Shown: positions 23,108 to 31,573 of the stretch, in pieces
Layout of the letters: every line of letters begins with the position of its first letter
Numbering within the stretch: the stretch's first letter is position 1
Source: a virus
Length of the DNA stretch: 64,000 nucleotides
IMG/VR virus record: IMGVR_UViG_3300005095_000015
Span: 1-64,000 of that record
Strand: one strand, 5' to 3'
Notes under the pieces: generated by a model
What the model saw: only the letters and a program-made list of their open reading frames with translations
What the model was told of the DNA's origin: nothing
The model's database searches: none
Program-made: the position numbers and the translations under genes

Positions 23108-23473
23108 ATGAAAGAATGGCAAAGAGTTAAAGAAAAAGTAGAGCACATTGGAGACTGGGATGATATTGAATATGCAATGAGCTCAGCAGGTTTGATAGAC
23201 GCAAGCGAAAGGGTCACTGAAAGGCAAGTAAGGCAAGCAGGTTTATTGCGTGTATACGGAAATGATCCAGAAAGAGACTGCAGGGTAGCTTATAAGCACA
23301 TAGGTGAAAGTTTGTCGGATAACGCATTTGTAGGTGCTATTGAGGTTAAGGATGGTAAAGAGTGGTTGGTTGTTTATAAGAAGTATTCAGATAGTTTTGG
23401 CGAGGTAAAGATAACTTGGGATAAGATAGAAGAGATTTACTCTTTAGTAAACAAGAGGGAAAACAATGTTTGA
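23108..23473 (+). CDS. Hypothetical protein (121 aa)
   Basis: It starts 3 bases after the previous stop (GGGGGGTAAGTT upstream). Charged, alpha/beta. The last residues overlap the next start by 8 bases. No family is recognised. Confidence 0.5.
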   Translation: MKEWQRVKEKVEHIGDWDDIEYAMSSAGLIDASERVTERQVRQAGLLRVYGNDPERDCRVAYKHIGESLSDNAFVGAIEVKDGKEWLVVYKKYSDSFGEVKITWDKIEEIYSLVNKRENNV

Positions 23474-23945
23474 GCAAAAGTTAACCTTTATAATAAAGGA
23501 TAAAGAGTTTAGAGACAAGTTCGAACCTATCATTTTCTATGAAGAACCTTTAATGTTTGTGAATTCTACTGGCGAGGTTTTGTTGTATTTTTATGACAGT
23601 CATATAATGCACCTCATAGTTACAGAGTGGGTAGTTATTTATAATTCTAAACTTATTTTACGATACATACAAAACAGAATTTCTTTAAGAAAGTTACTTC
23701 TTTCAAAACATAGTAGGGTTTTCTATGCTGAAAGTGTTGATGAAGAAAATTTCTTTGTAGAGAGGAAGATTGGTAAAGATGAACTGCAAAACAGTTTTGT
23801 TTTGCCTAAAGAAGATAGTTATTTAAGAAATCTTTATATGTTTAAAAATAAGTCGCAAAAGTTTATTCGAGCTAAACGATTTCGTAGAAAAAGATTAAAA
23901 TGTTTTGACAGGATTCAAGATATACTGTCTTACAAAGTAGGATAA
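23466..23945 (+). CDS. Hypothetical protein, basic C-terminus (159 aa)
   Basis: ATG 23466 follows AAGAGGGAAAAC. The first 100 residues alternate beta strands, and the last 35 are strongly basic (KRFRRKRLK). RNA or DNA binding is possible. Its codon use is somewhat more AT-rich than that of its neighbours. The family is unknown. Confidence 0.48.
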   Translation: MFEQKLTFIIKDKEFRDKFEPIIFYEEPLMFVNSTGEVLLYFYDSHIMHLIVTEWVVIYNSKLILRYIQNRISLRKLLLSKHSRVFYAESVDEENFFVERKIGKDELQNSFVLPKEDSYLRNLYMFKNKSQKFIRAKRFRRKRLKCFDRIQDILSYKVG

Positions 23946-23998
23946 GATTAGTATTAAGTATAATATCATTACTTTGTTGGTAAAAGGAGGGATAAGCT

Positions 23999-24403
23999 AT
24001 GCACTTAACTTCTTGGCAAGTGTACCTTTGGCTGAAGCTGGATAATTTGAATTTGCTGTTCGGCTTCGCAGCGTGCTTTTGCTTTCTTTATGCCCTTGCA
24101 GTGCTCTTGTTAGCCTCTGGAACAGCTGATCATTGGGAGGAGTTTCTTGATCTGGCAAGAAAGTTGAGGTTCAAACTAGCAGTTCTCTTTTCAGTACTAT
24201 TCTTTGTACTATACATATTCTTACCATCTACTAAGCAGTTTGCTCTTATCTATATCTTACCGAAAGTAGCTAATAGCAAAACAGTACATGCACTTCTAAC
24301 TGAAGGTGATGATACAGGTAAGCTGTTGATTCAGTATGCTAAGCAAGAGCTTGAGAAGGAATTGAGAGAGACTTTGGGTGCAAACAATTACAAAAAGGAG
24401 TAA
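23999..24403 (+). CDS. Conserved-type phage membrane protein (two spans)
   Basis: Two hydrophobic segments, about residues 17-40 and 59-76, are separated by a charged loop. LPSTKQFALIYILPKVANSK follows, a segment familiar from membrane proteins of unknown function in many unrelated phages. The C-terminal 35 residues are helical. AAGGAGGGATAAGCT precedes ATG 23999. A TATAAT at 23959-23964 lies upstream but without the phage box. Confidence 0.6.
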   Translation: MHLTSWQVYLWLKLDNLNLLFGFAACFCFLYALAVLLLASGTADHWEEFLDLARKLRFKLAVLFSVLFFVLYIFLPSTKQFALIYILPKVANSKTVHALLTEGDDTGKLLIQYAKQELEKELRETLGANNYKKE

Positions 24404-24406
24404 GTT

Positions 24407-24613
24407 ATGTGTCGTGTGTATGTAACTCCTCAGTATGTTATAGTAGATGATAAGTGGCTGAATCAGTATAGGAAAGAGATTGAACTTTTTGGTATGCCAG
24501 AGTGTGTGGTGTGTGGGAAACCTTTAAGGAAAGGCAGTTTAGTAGATCATTTTTATCCTTTCTACAATGACTTTAACTATCACAAAAGGTGCTTGAAGAG
24601 GGTAAAAGGATAG
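24407..24613 (+). CDS. Small zinc-finger-like protein (68 aa)
   Basis: CVVCGKPLRKGSLVDHFYPF and a later HKRC give a Cys2-His-Cys arrangement that could bind zinc, similar to short HNH or treble-clef fragments. No complete HNH motif is present. It is the last gene before the terminator at 24605, which overlaps its stop codon. Confidence 0.5.
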   Translation: MCRVYVTPQYVIVDDKWLNQYRKEIELFGMPECVVCGKPLRKGSLVDHFYPFYNDFNYHKRCLKRVKG

Positions 24614-24633
24614 ATAGTATCCTTTATCTTTTT
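24605..24633 (+). terminator. Rho-independent terminator closing the early/middle half
   Basis: AAAGGATA (24605-24612) pairs with TATCCTTT (24618-24625) around a 5-base loop, then ATCTTTTT. It overlaps the stop codon at 24611-24613. It separates the region driven by the repeated promoter from the packaging and head genes. Confidence 0.65.
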
Positions 24634-24711
24634 GAGATTATCAGCATCATCAAATCATCTACCCCATTTTACCATCAACTATTCCGCTCTTTTCAAACCA
24701 TCACTTCACTT

Positions 24712-24728
24712 CCGCTTTTCTTAGTGAA
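24712..24728 (+). repeat. 17-base repeat CCGCTTTTCTTAGTGAA, copy 1
   Basis: An exact copy occurs at 30797-30813, and a third inside a coding region at 48383-48399. Here it lies 35 bases before the first packaging gene and forms part of TTCACT-N12-AGTGAA. It is a candidate late regulatory site. The surrounding 150 bases (24614-24763) hold no gene. Confidence 0.45.
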
Positions 24729-24763
24729 AATGCAAAGTAATCACTGTCACTATGGGGTAGTTC

Positions 24764-25279
24764 ATGGCAAAAAGACTCAGGCGCAGGAAGAAAGCAAAGA
24801 AACAACTGCCGACAACCAAAGCAGCTGAGGTTGAAGTAGTTGAAGCTAAGCCAAGAAAGGCACCAACTACCCAAGACCTCATCAATGCTCTTACCAGTGG
24901 TGTGATGGCGCTTGAGGCTACTCTCTTTACCCAAGCCTCAGCGGAGTGTAACAGGTTACAAAAGCTTTCCTCAGCGCTTACGACTTTGGAGAGACAGTTA
25001 TTTGATCCTGAAGTACTAGAAACTTTAGACCTAAAGGAAAAACTTACCTTATATAGAGAGGCAAGAAAGTCGCAGGAAACGATTCTTTCTTTTCTACAAC
25101 ATTTACACTCTATGTCACTTGGCACTAAGGATGTGCTTGCGTTTGTGGATCAGCTTGAGAAGGAGAGAAGCAAAGCTGAAGAGGGTGGTAAACAAGAAGA
25201 AACAAATCAGCAAAAGCTACAGCAGTTCAAACAGCTTGTAGCTGAAGTTCTTTTAAAGAAGAGACTATCCAGTAGTTAG
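24764..25279 (+). CDS. Putative terminase small subunit
   Basis: The 171-aa protein lies immediately before the large terminase gene, the standard place for the small subunit. The N-terminal 12 residues are strongly basic, residues 40-170 are helical with a Gln-rich segment, and the C-terminus is basic. This fits the helical ring-forming architecture of T4 gp16-like proteins. I see no specific motif, so the call rests on context. The ribosome-binding site is weak (GGGGTAG). Confidence 0.45.
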   Translation: MAKRLRRRKKAKKQLPTTKAAEVEVVEAKPRKAPTTQDLINALTSGVMALEATLFTQASAECNRLQKLSSALTTLERQLFDPEVLETLDLKEKLTLYREARKSQETILSFLQHLHSMSLGTKDVLAFVDQLEKERSKAEEGGKQEETNQQKLQQFKQLVAEVLLKKRLSSS

Positions 25280-27103
25280 ATGATGATGATGCTCAACGGT
25301 GTTGATCTTGATTGGAAGCAGGTAAAGGAGCTTTTAGAGAATCTTTCACCTGAAGAGCTTGAAGAGCTTCTTTTTGAGCTTGATGACTACGAAGAAAAAC
25401 CAGTAGATATAGAAACTTTTGTTACTCACCCTGACTTTCTTGGTAACTATTTTGAGGGTGGGTTCAGGAAGTTCTGGCTTGAAAGACTAAAAGAAATCTA
25501 TCCTACACCTTATCACAGCCCTTACTGGCTTGTGATCTTAAGAGGAGCAATTGGGCTTGGTAAAACTACCTTGGCATGTACAGGTATTGCCTATGACATT
25601 TATAGACTTCTTTGCATGAGAAGTCCTCAAAAGGCGTTGGGTGTTATTGAGTCGACAAAAATTGTTTTTGCTATAATGAACATGACGCTTGGCTTAGCTA
25701 CTGATGTTGTTTGGGATAAGTTATCAAGAATGTTTGGTACTTCACCTTGGTTTACATCCCAAATGGCTAAAATGCCAAGAATCAATAAAGAATCTTTATT
25801 TCCAAAAAGGATTGACATATTTGTAGGTTCAAGAATAGGACATACTTTAGGTAAGGATGTAATTGGTGCTATCATAGATGAGGCGAATTTTGAGGTGTTG
25901 AAAGGACAGGTTCAAGAGACTTTTACTTCACTGCTTAGAAGAATTCAGTCCAGATTCATGCAAGCTGGAGGGGTTATACCAGGGCGTATTTGGATTGTGA
26001 GTTCTGAAAGTGAGAAAGGTGCAGCATTAAACAAGTTGGCTGATCAATATAGGAAGAAGAGAGGTGTTTGTGAGATAAAAGCTGCACTTTGGGAAGTCAT
26101 ACCTGAGCGTTACAGTGGTAGGTTTTTTAAAGTATTTGTAGGGAGTGAGACAAGACCTCCTGAAGTTATTACAGAGCAGAATCAGAAGTTGATTGAGCTT
26201 GAACCAGATAGGATCATCGATGTGCCGATTGAACATTGGGATGATTTCACAACTGATATTCACGCTGCATTGAGAGATCTTGCCGGCTATTCTACCAGCT
26301 CCTCTTACAAGCTGTTTAGGCTTAGGCACAAAGTAGTAGAAGCTCTATCGGTAACTAATATCTTTCCTGATGAGATAAGCCTTGATTTTGATGATGAAGA
26401 GGATCAGATTCAGAACTACTTGCTTTACCCAGACTACTTCCGTAATCCACTGGAAAAGAACATACCGCGCTGCATACACATTGACATAGGTTTAAGTGGA
26501 GACAGACTTGGTATTGCAGCAAGTTTTGTTTCAGGGTTTAAGGAGAGGGTGGTAAGAGATCCTCATACCTTTGAGGAGTCAGTTGAGGTAGTGCCCATAG
26601 TAGTGACTGAGTGGTGTTTGGGTATCAAAGCTAAGCCGGGGCAGCAAATCCCACTTTACAAGATAAGGCAGTTCCTCAACTGGCTCTCTATGCTTGGCTA
26701 TCCGATTGATACTGTTACCTGCGACGGGTTCCAGAGTGCTGACATGTTACAATGGGTAAAGAAAGCAGGTTTTACCGCTGATCTTTACTCAGTGGACAGA
26801 ACAAGTCTGCCTTATCTGCAGTTCAGATCAGCGATATATGAAGGTTTACAGGTTATGCCAAGGAATGAGATTTTGAAGAAGGAGTTACTTGGGCTTGAAC
26901 TTAGTCCTGATGGTAAGAAGGTAGATCATCCTGATAAGTTTAGTGATGGTGAGAAGGGAAGTAAAGACATTGCTGACGCAGTGTGTGGGAGCAGTTGTGT
27001 AGTGAGAGAAAGAGCTGATAACTATAAGATGTTGTTTGTCAGAACCTACGAAGAGTCAATGAGCAGTGAACTTAAAGAAATGTTCTGGGGAGAGTATCAA
27101 TAA
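25280..27103 (+). CDS. Terminase large subunit (packaging ATPase-nuclease)
   Basis: This 607-aa protein pumps DNA into the prohead and cuts it. Walker A is near residue 93 (GAIGLGKTTLA) and Walker B near residue 196 (GAIIDEANFE). The RNase H-like nuclease carries Asp residues in HIDIGLSGDR, TCDGFQSAD and KDIADAVCG. The length matches T4 gp17. The start has four ATG codons in a row right after the previous stop and no clear ribosome-binding site, so translation is probably coupled to the upstream gene. Confidence 0.9.
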   Translation: MMMMLNGVDLDWKQVKELLENLSPEELEELLFELDDYEEKPVDIETFVTHPDFLGNYFEGGFRKFWLERLKEIYPTPYHSPYWLVILRGAIGLGKTTLACTGIAYDIYRLLCMRSPQKALGVIESTKIVFAIMNMTLGLATDVVWDKLSRMFGTSPWFTSQMAKMPRINKESLFPKRIDIFVGSRIGHTLGKDVIGAIIDEANFEVLKGQVQETFTSLLRRIQSRFMQAGGVIPGRIWIVSSESEKGAALNKLADQYRKKRGVCEIKAALWEVIPERYSGRFFKVFVGSETRPPEVITEQNQKLIELEPDRIIDVPIEHWDDFTTDIHAALRDLAGYSTSSSYKLFRLRHKVVEALSVTNIFPDEISLDFDDEEDQIQNYLLYPDYFRNPLEKNIPRCIHIDIGLSGDRLGIAASFVSGFKERVVRDPHTFEESVEVVPIVVTEWCLGIKAKPGQQIPLYKIRQFLNWLSMLGYPIDTVTCDGFQSADMLQWVKKAGFTADLYSVDRTSLPYLQFRSAIYEGLQVMPRNEILKKELLGLELSPDGKKVDHPDKFSDGEKGSKDIADAVCGSSCVVRERADNYKMLFVRTYEESMSSELKEMFWGEYQ

Positions 27104-27120
27104 CTGGAGGTTGGTTAGCG

Positions 27121-27375
27121 ATGTACTCAAGAGAAGTTGTGGACACGATTACTGGTATAGAAGAAACCGTGATTACTTGTCCTTATTGTGAGATGGAATT
27201 TGTAGTAAAGCTGCTTACACGCACATCGGAAGACGATCCTGATATATTTGACGCACTTGAGATATTAGGAATTTCCTATGATTCGGATAGAGAGTATGGT
27301 GTTTTCTTTTACAAGCAAGTTCCTGAGTTCTGTCCTTACTGCGGTGAAAGGTTAGAGTGGGAGAATGATGAATGA
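27121..27375 (+). CDS. Small zinc-ribbon protein (84 aa)
   Basis: CPYC near residue 20 and CPYCGERLEW near the end give a zinc ribbon split by about 50 residues. It lies between terminase and the portal region. CTGGAGGTTGGTTAGCG precedes the ATG, and the stop overlaps the next start by 4 bases. Function is unknown. Confidence 0.55.
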   Translation: MYSREVVDTITGIEETVITCPYCEMEFVVKLLTRTSEDDPDIFDALEILGISYDSDREYGVFFYKQVPEFCPYCGERLEWENDE

Positions 27376-27875
27376 CTAAAGCTAAGATGCTTTTGATGAT
27401 AGTTGAAAGCTTAGAGTGGATCTACAATCCAGAAGAAGTTAGCAGCAGAATGCACCGTAAGTATGTATCTAAAGACTACATGTTTAGAGGTGTTGGTAAG
27501 ATAGGAGAGGTTGTACATGTGTTGAAAGGTGGGAAGACTGGTGGGTTTTGGTCAAACATTTTAGAAGAGTCTTACATCTCATCTGCTCTGTTTATAGCAC
27601 CTAACTTAAGTCCGGTAAGCAAACCTCTTCCAGAGATACTAGCAAGTTTAAAACTGCCTTTGAGTAAGTTAAAGGCTATTTACCTTGCTCCTAGTGTGAT
27701 TGACTTTATCTCGCTTGTGAGAATTTATCCTTTACCTACTAAAGAAGAATTTGCCAGTTTTTATTTCAACAAAAGCATAGCCTCACAGTATTATAACGAG
27801 GTGTATTCAAAGGTGGAGAAAGTGTTAGGCTTGTCGCTTGATTTTCTTAAGAAACTAAGCAGAGGTAAACTATGA
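27372..27875 (+). CDS. Head-region protein with a variant LLE-type N-terminal tag (167 aa)
   Basis: It begins MTKAKMLLMIVESLE, close to the MSKAKxLLE start of six other proteins in 29-34.5 kb. The remainder is alpha/beta with no known motif. If the tag is a capsid-targeting peptide this protein is an internal head protein, but the LLE motif itself is replaced here (LLM). It sits between terminase and portal, overlapping both neighbours by 4 bases. Confidence 0.45.
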   Translation: MTKAKMLLMIVESLEWIYNPEEVSSRMHRKYVSKDYMFRGVGKIGEVVHVLKGGKTGGFWSNILEESYISSALFIAPNLSPVSKPLPEILASLKLPLSKLKAIYLAPSVIDFISLVRIYPLPTKEEFASFYFNKSIASQYYNEVYSKVEKVLGLSLDFLKKLSRGKL

Positions 27876-29320
27876 AAGCTAAGCAGATTTCGTTAAATGA
27901 GTCTTTTGCTATTCAACAGCAGCTTGCCAAGGAATACTCAGACAGAGTCAAAGAGGCAAAATCAGCACTGGAAGACTATCAACTTAGGCTTGCTCTCATC
28001 TCTGCACTTACCCGTGTAGCCAAGAAAAGAGCTGAGATAGTAAAGCAGGTTGATGAGGTTAAAGACTTTTATCTCGTAGATGCTATACTTCAGCAGTACA
28101 TCGAGGATGCACTCGCTCCTGACATCTCTACAGGAGACATACTCAGTGCTTATTCTAACAAATCATTAGTTGATAAGGAGATAAAAGAGCTCGATGATAA
28201 GTTTAAGTTTGATACTCTGATTCAAGACATAGCTTACGACTTACTTGCTTACGGTGAGTATACTTTGAAGACCGAAGTAGCGAAAGGTAAAGGTATAGTC
28301 GATATAAGAGACGATGTAGATCAGGCCTCAGTCTTTGCCATATCACGCAGAGGTGAAATAGAGAAGTATCTTGTCCGTGAGATTGATCCTCAAAAAGGCG
28401 AAACAGTCAGGCTTGTTGAACCTTGGCAGTATGTAAAGTTCATCTTAGCTGGACGCAAGGTCAGGCTTGATCTACAGGCTGAGCTAGGTGCTCGTTACAA
28501 ACAGCTTAAAGATAAAATACCTCGTTTCATTAGAGTAGGCCGCAGTTTAATTTACTCTATTATTCCCAAGGTGAGAGAGCTTCAGGTACTAGAAACTCTT
28601 GTTCCTGCCTCAAAGCTTAACAAATTAACTCAAGGCTCTGTTATCGGCGTAGCTGTCCCTACCAACATGCGCCCCGAAGATGCGTTCAAAGTAGCAAAGA
28701 GAGTTGAAGAGTTACTTAACAAGCGTATAGGAGTGAATCCTGATACAAACACCCTGGCAGTTGAAAAAGCAATCGCTGCTGCGGGTAGGTTGAGAGTAGT
28801 TCCTATCTTCGGGGATAAGGGACAGCTGCAGAAGTTTGATTACAAGATGGATGAGCCAGATGAGTTGATGTCTTCTATTGAGGATTTAAGGAGAACAATT
28901 TGCAGTGCCATAGGGGTGCCTTATGAGATTTTGTTTGGAGGAGACGGTCCTAAGAGTGACATATTGAAGAGGTATGCAAGGTATTTGAGAAGACTTAGAG
29001 CTATTCAGCGTGCGATAGCTGATGGAGTAAGACAGATTATTTACATACACCTTATCAACAAAGGAGTTAGTTTTACTCCAGCTGATGTACAGGTTGAGTT
29101 CAGGAATAAGCTTATTGAAATTGACAACCTTGATACCCTTGAGTTTTTAGACTCAAGCATCCAAATGCTTACAAATGTAAGAGACTTCGTACTTGACTTG
29201 GCTGGTGACGGTAGTCCATTTGCTGATAAGGTGGACTTAGAAAAGTTTGCTGAGTTCTTAAATAAGCAGTTTAGTGTGATTGGGTTGAATGGAGTAATAA
29301 AAGTTGGGGAGGAGCAGTGA
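27872..29320 (+). CDS. Portal protein
   Basis: This 482-aa protein fits the portal by position (after TerL, before the protease and capsid genes), by length and by texture: a helical N-terminus, beta-rich middle, then VPYEILFGGDGPKSDI near residue 350 and a long helix around residues 360-400, as in portal stem regions. The portal is the dodecameric ring through which DNA passes and to which the neck binds. I cannot confirm T4 gp20 homology without alignment. It overlaps both neighbours. Confidence 0.72.
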   Translation: MKAKQISLNESFAIQQQLAKEYSDRVKEAKSALEDYQLRLALISALTRVAKKRAEIVKQVDEVKDFYLVDAILQQYIEDALAPDISTGDILSAYSNKSLVDKEIKELDDKFKFDTLIQDIAYDLLAYGEYTLKTEVAKGKGIVDIRDDVDQASVFAISRRGEIEKYLVREIDPQKGETVRLVEPWQYVKFILAGRKVRLDLQAELGARYKQLKDKIPRFIRVGRSLIYSIIPKVRELQVLETLVPASKLNKLTQGSVIGVAVPTNMRPEDAFKVAKRVEELLNKRIGVNPDTNTLAVEKAIAAAGRLRVVPIFGDKGQLQKFDYKMDEPDELMSSIEDLRRTICSAIGVPYEILFGGDGPKSDILKRYARYLRRLRAIQRAIADGVRQIIYIHLINKGVSFTPADVQVEFRNKLIEIDNLDTLEFLDSSIQMLTNVRDFVLDLAGDGSPFADKVDLEKFAEFLNKQFSVIGLNGVIKVGEEQ

Positions 29321-29660
29321 TGAGTAAAGCATCTATGTTACTTGAGCAGTTTGACGCTGTCTTGGAGGAGAAAGGTATAACAATGCCCCTAAAGGACTGT
29401 TAAAGAAAGCCTTCTACAAAGATTTATGCCTGATTTGTTTCAAAGTTGTTAGAGGTAAGAAAAGTGCACATTTACTTGAGCATTGGGTAGATGCTGGGTG
29501 TGCATATGGAGACAAAGCAGACAAGTGTACAGTAGAAGATTTGCGTAACTGGTATCTTAAGAACAAAGTTAACTTCCCAGCTGATAAAAAGCGAATCAAA
29601 GCAATCGTCGATGATTTGAAAAAGAAAGGTGTAGATATTAAATTACCTAAAGACTTTTAA
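29320..29660 (+). pseudogene. Tagged head protein with a frame break
   Basis: ATG 29320 has GGAGGAGCAGTG upstream and starts MSKASMLLEQFDAVLEEKG, then stops after 27 codons at 29401-29403. The -1 frame is open from about 29389 to TAA 29658-29660 and encodes some 90 sensible residues (KGLLKKAFYKDLCLICFKVV and onward, with Cys pairs). Adding one C to the CCCC run at 29387-29390 would restore a single protein of about 113 residues. It carries the MSKAxxLLE tag. Mutation, sequencing error or programmed -1 slippage are all possible. Confidence 0.55.
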
Positions 29661-29673
29661 CGGAGGAGTAGTG

Positions 29674-29883
29674 ATGGGTAAAGCGAAAGAGTTATTAATT
29701 CACTTACTAGAGACAAGGAAACTCAAAGAGTTTGAAGTTATTTGTCCTAAGTGTGGTAAAGGTTTTGCGCTTTCAGAGAAAGTTCTAGATATTGATTATG
29801 AGATGCATGATGAGTGCGGCCAAGTTATTCGTGGTATAAATGTCATTTGTCCGTTTTGTAAGTACAAACAAAAGTTGATTTAG
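29674..29883 (+). CDS. Tagged zinc-ribbon protein (69 aa)
   Basis: ATG 29674 follows CGGAGGAGTAGTG; an in-frame GTG lies one codon earlier. It begins MGKAKELLIHLLETRK, a version of the shared tag. CPKCGKGF and CPFCKYK form a zinc ribbon. If the tag targets proteins to the prohead, this would be packaged inside. Confidence 0.55.
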   Translation: MGKAKELLIHLLETRKLKEFEVICPKCGKGFALSEKVLDIDYEMHDECGQVIRGINVICPFCKYKQKLI

Positions 29884-29907
29884 AATATCTAAACGGAGGA
29901 GAAAGGT

Positions 29908-30543
29908 ATGAGCAAAGCCCAAAAGCTACTTGAACAGTTCAACTCTCTTATCCCCTACACCGAAGCTGATGTAGCTCAGGCTTTTAATGCTAAACTCCAG
30001 GAGCTTGGCATTGACGGAGTAACTGTTGACGAAGTGATCGTGGGTTATGAGGGGGATGTACTTGTGGAGTTTGCTGACAACGAAGGTGATGCTGTATCTG
30101 TACTCTTTGGGTATGATCCACAGGAAGGACCTTTTGCTATGGTAGTCAGCGATGATGACGAGCAAATAATCATCGACTTAAGTCCTTTAGAACCACCAAT
30201 TATCAACACTCAGACTGGAGTTTTTCTTGACCTTGTAAACCTTGACTGGGTAAACCTCAGCACTATCAAAACCTTACTCCAGGCGGGTGATGTCGGGACT
30301 AACGAAAACTTCGATCCTAACAAAGTAGATGCTATTGATGAGGTAGTTTACAAGAAGGTGATAAGGCATGGTAAGGTTGTTAAGATTCCTGTGTTGAAGA
30401 GAAAGAAAAGACATCATCTTACAGCTGCTCAGAAGAGAGCATTAGCTTTGGCAAGGAGAAAGGCACACAGTGCTGAGGCTGAGAGGAAGAGGAAAATGAG
30501 CTTGAAGGTAAGACAGAGAATGGGCTTAGATAGAAGTGCATAA
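29908..30543 (+). CDS. Tagged head protein with basic C-terminus (211 aa)
   Basis: It starts MSKAQKLLEQFNSL, matching the shared tag with an LLE motif at residues 7-9. The middle is an acidic beta-rich domain. The last 55 residues are very basic (KRKKRHHLTAAQKRALALAR, then many K/R). A DNA-binding internal head protein, packaged with the genome, fits these features. CGGAGGAGAAAGGT precedes the ATG. Confidence 0.6.
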   Translation: MSKAQKLLEQFNSLIPYTEADVAQAFNAKLQELGIDGVTVDEVIVGYEGDVLVEFADNEGDAVSVLFGYDPQEGPFAMVVSDDDEQIIIDLSPLEPPIINTQTGVFLDLVNLDWVNLSTIKTLLQAGDVGTNENFDPNKVDAIDEVVYKKVIRHGKVVKIPVLKRKKRHHLTAAQKRALALARRKAHSAEAERKRKMSLKVRQRMGLDRSA

Positions 30544-30558
30544 GAAGGTGACTAAGCT

Positions 30559-30777
30559 ATGAACATAGACCACTTAACAGCCATAGCGGTACTCAGTGTA
30601 ATCCAAGCCCGTTACCGTGACAAAGCACCGCCTGACAAGGATGTTCTTGTAAACTGGCTTAAAGAGGAAGGTTCAGAGGCAACCGCAAGCTTCATCCAAG
30701 CTCTGCCTTCCTCTACCTATCGTCAGGTGTTACAAAGTATCCGCAGAGTGAAAGTAAGCGCAAGGGGCAATAGGTAA
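30559..30777 (+). CDS. Hypothetical protein (72 aa)
   Basis: AAGGTGACTAAGCT precedes ATG 30559. It is a small helical protein with a basic end (RRVKVSARGNR). No tag and no known family. It lies in the head cluster. Confidence 0.48.
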   Translation: MNIDHLTAIAVLSVIQARYRDKAPPDKDVLVNWLKEEGSEATASFIQALPSSTYRQVLQSIRRVKVSARGNR

Positions 30778-30796
30778 CCTAATCATGTCATGTTTT

Positions 30797-30813
30797 CCGC
30801 TTTTCTTAGTGAA
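30797..30813 (+). repeat. 17-base repeat CCGCTTTTCTTAGTGAA, copy 2
   Basis: Identical to 24712-24728 and 48383-48399. It lies in the 55-base gap before the gene at 30833 and ends 4 bases before that gene's AAGGAGG site. Confidence 0.45.
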
Positions 30814-30832
30814 GAGTAAGGAGGAAGTATAG

Positions 30833-31573
30833 GTGAAGTTCCAGCGCCTTGAAGACAAAAAGCTCTTCTTACTTGAGCTAGGCAGAACTGACTTGCTTGA
30901 ATCAGTAACTGATGATTGGCAACCTGATGACGAGTTAGTTGAACTGTTCCTCAAGCGCAGAAAGAAGTTGATACAAAGGCTAAAAGACTTCCGCCGTTCT
31001 CAGATACAGAAAGCAAACTGGCGCAGATATAGGTGGAAGTACCTAAAGGGCATAAGAAGGTTTCATCGTTCAACTAAAGGTAAAAGATTCCACAGAGCTT
31101 TAGGCAGGTTTTTAGCTACAAGGATTTTTAGACCAAGTGAGAGCTTAACCACATTTGAAGCCGCTGAAGCCTTAAAAGCATTGAACAGTGCAAAGACTCA
31201 TGCTTATATAGAGCTTGAGTATTACATGCCACTTGAAGATGAGCTTGACTACATTTTCTTTATTGAAGAGCTTGTTCCTATGATAGACAGAGCTGAGAAA
31301 CACCTCATTAGCAAGACTTCACTTTTAACCGAGGATAAGGTTGAGCTAAGTGATGAGGATTTTGAGTTTTTACTCAGACTCGTTGAACCAAATGCTCTTA
31401 TGAAAGCCTTGGCTGAGCAGTTGGGCAAAGAGGTTGAAGAGGTTCAGAGGCTTTGGAACAAGGCTAAGGAGATAGTTGAGAAAGAGCAAGGTAAGCGCGA
31501 AGAGGAATCAGGTTGTTATCTATCTGTAGCTCAAGTGTTTACCAAGTTAGCAGAAGGAGGTAAAGATGAGTAA
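30833..31573 (+). CDS. Head-region protein, basic N-terminal half (246 aa)
   Basis: GTG 30833 follows AAGGAGGAAGTATAG. Residues 45-105 are rich in Arg and Lys; the second half is acidic and helical, with an EVEEVQRLWNKAKEIVEKE coil. A capsid-internal or scaffold-associated role is possible. The family is unknown. Its last 8 bases overlap the next gene. Confidence 0.5.
   Translation: MKFQRLEDKKLFLLELGRTDLLESVTDDWQPDDELVELFLKRRKKLIQRLKDFRRSQIQKANWRRYRWKYLKGIRRFHRSTKGKRFHRALGRFLATRIFRPSESLTTFEAAEALKALNSAKTHAYIELEYYMPLEDELDYIFFIEELVPMIDRAEKHLISKTSLLTEDKVELSDEDFEFLLRLVEPNALMKALAEQLGKEVEEVQRLWNKAKEIVEKEQGKREEESGCYLSVAQVFTKLAEGGKDE

Noticed and set aside
23959-23964. TATAAT as a stand-alone promoter before the membrane protein gene
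   Set aside because: There is no phage box and no good -35 at 16-18 bases. AT-rich sequence produces such hexamers easily.
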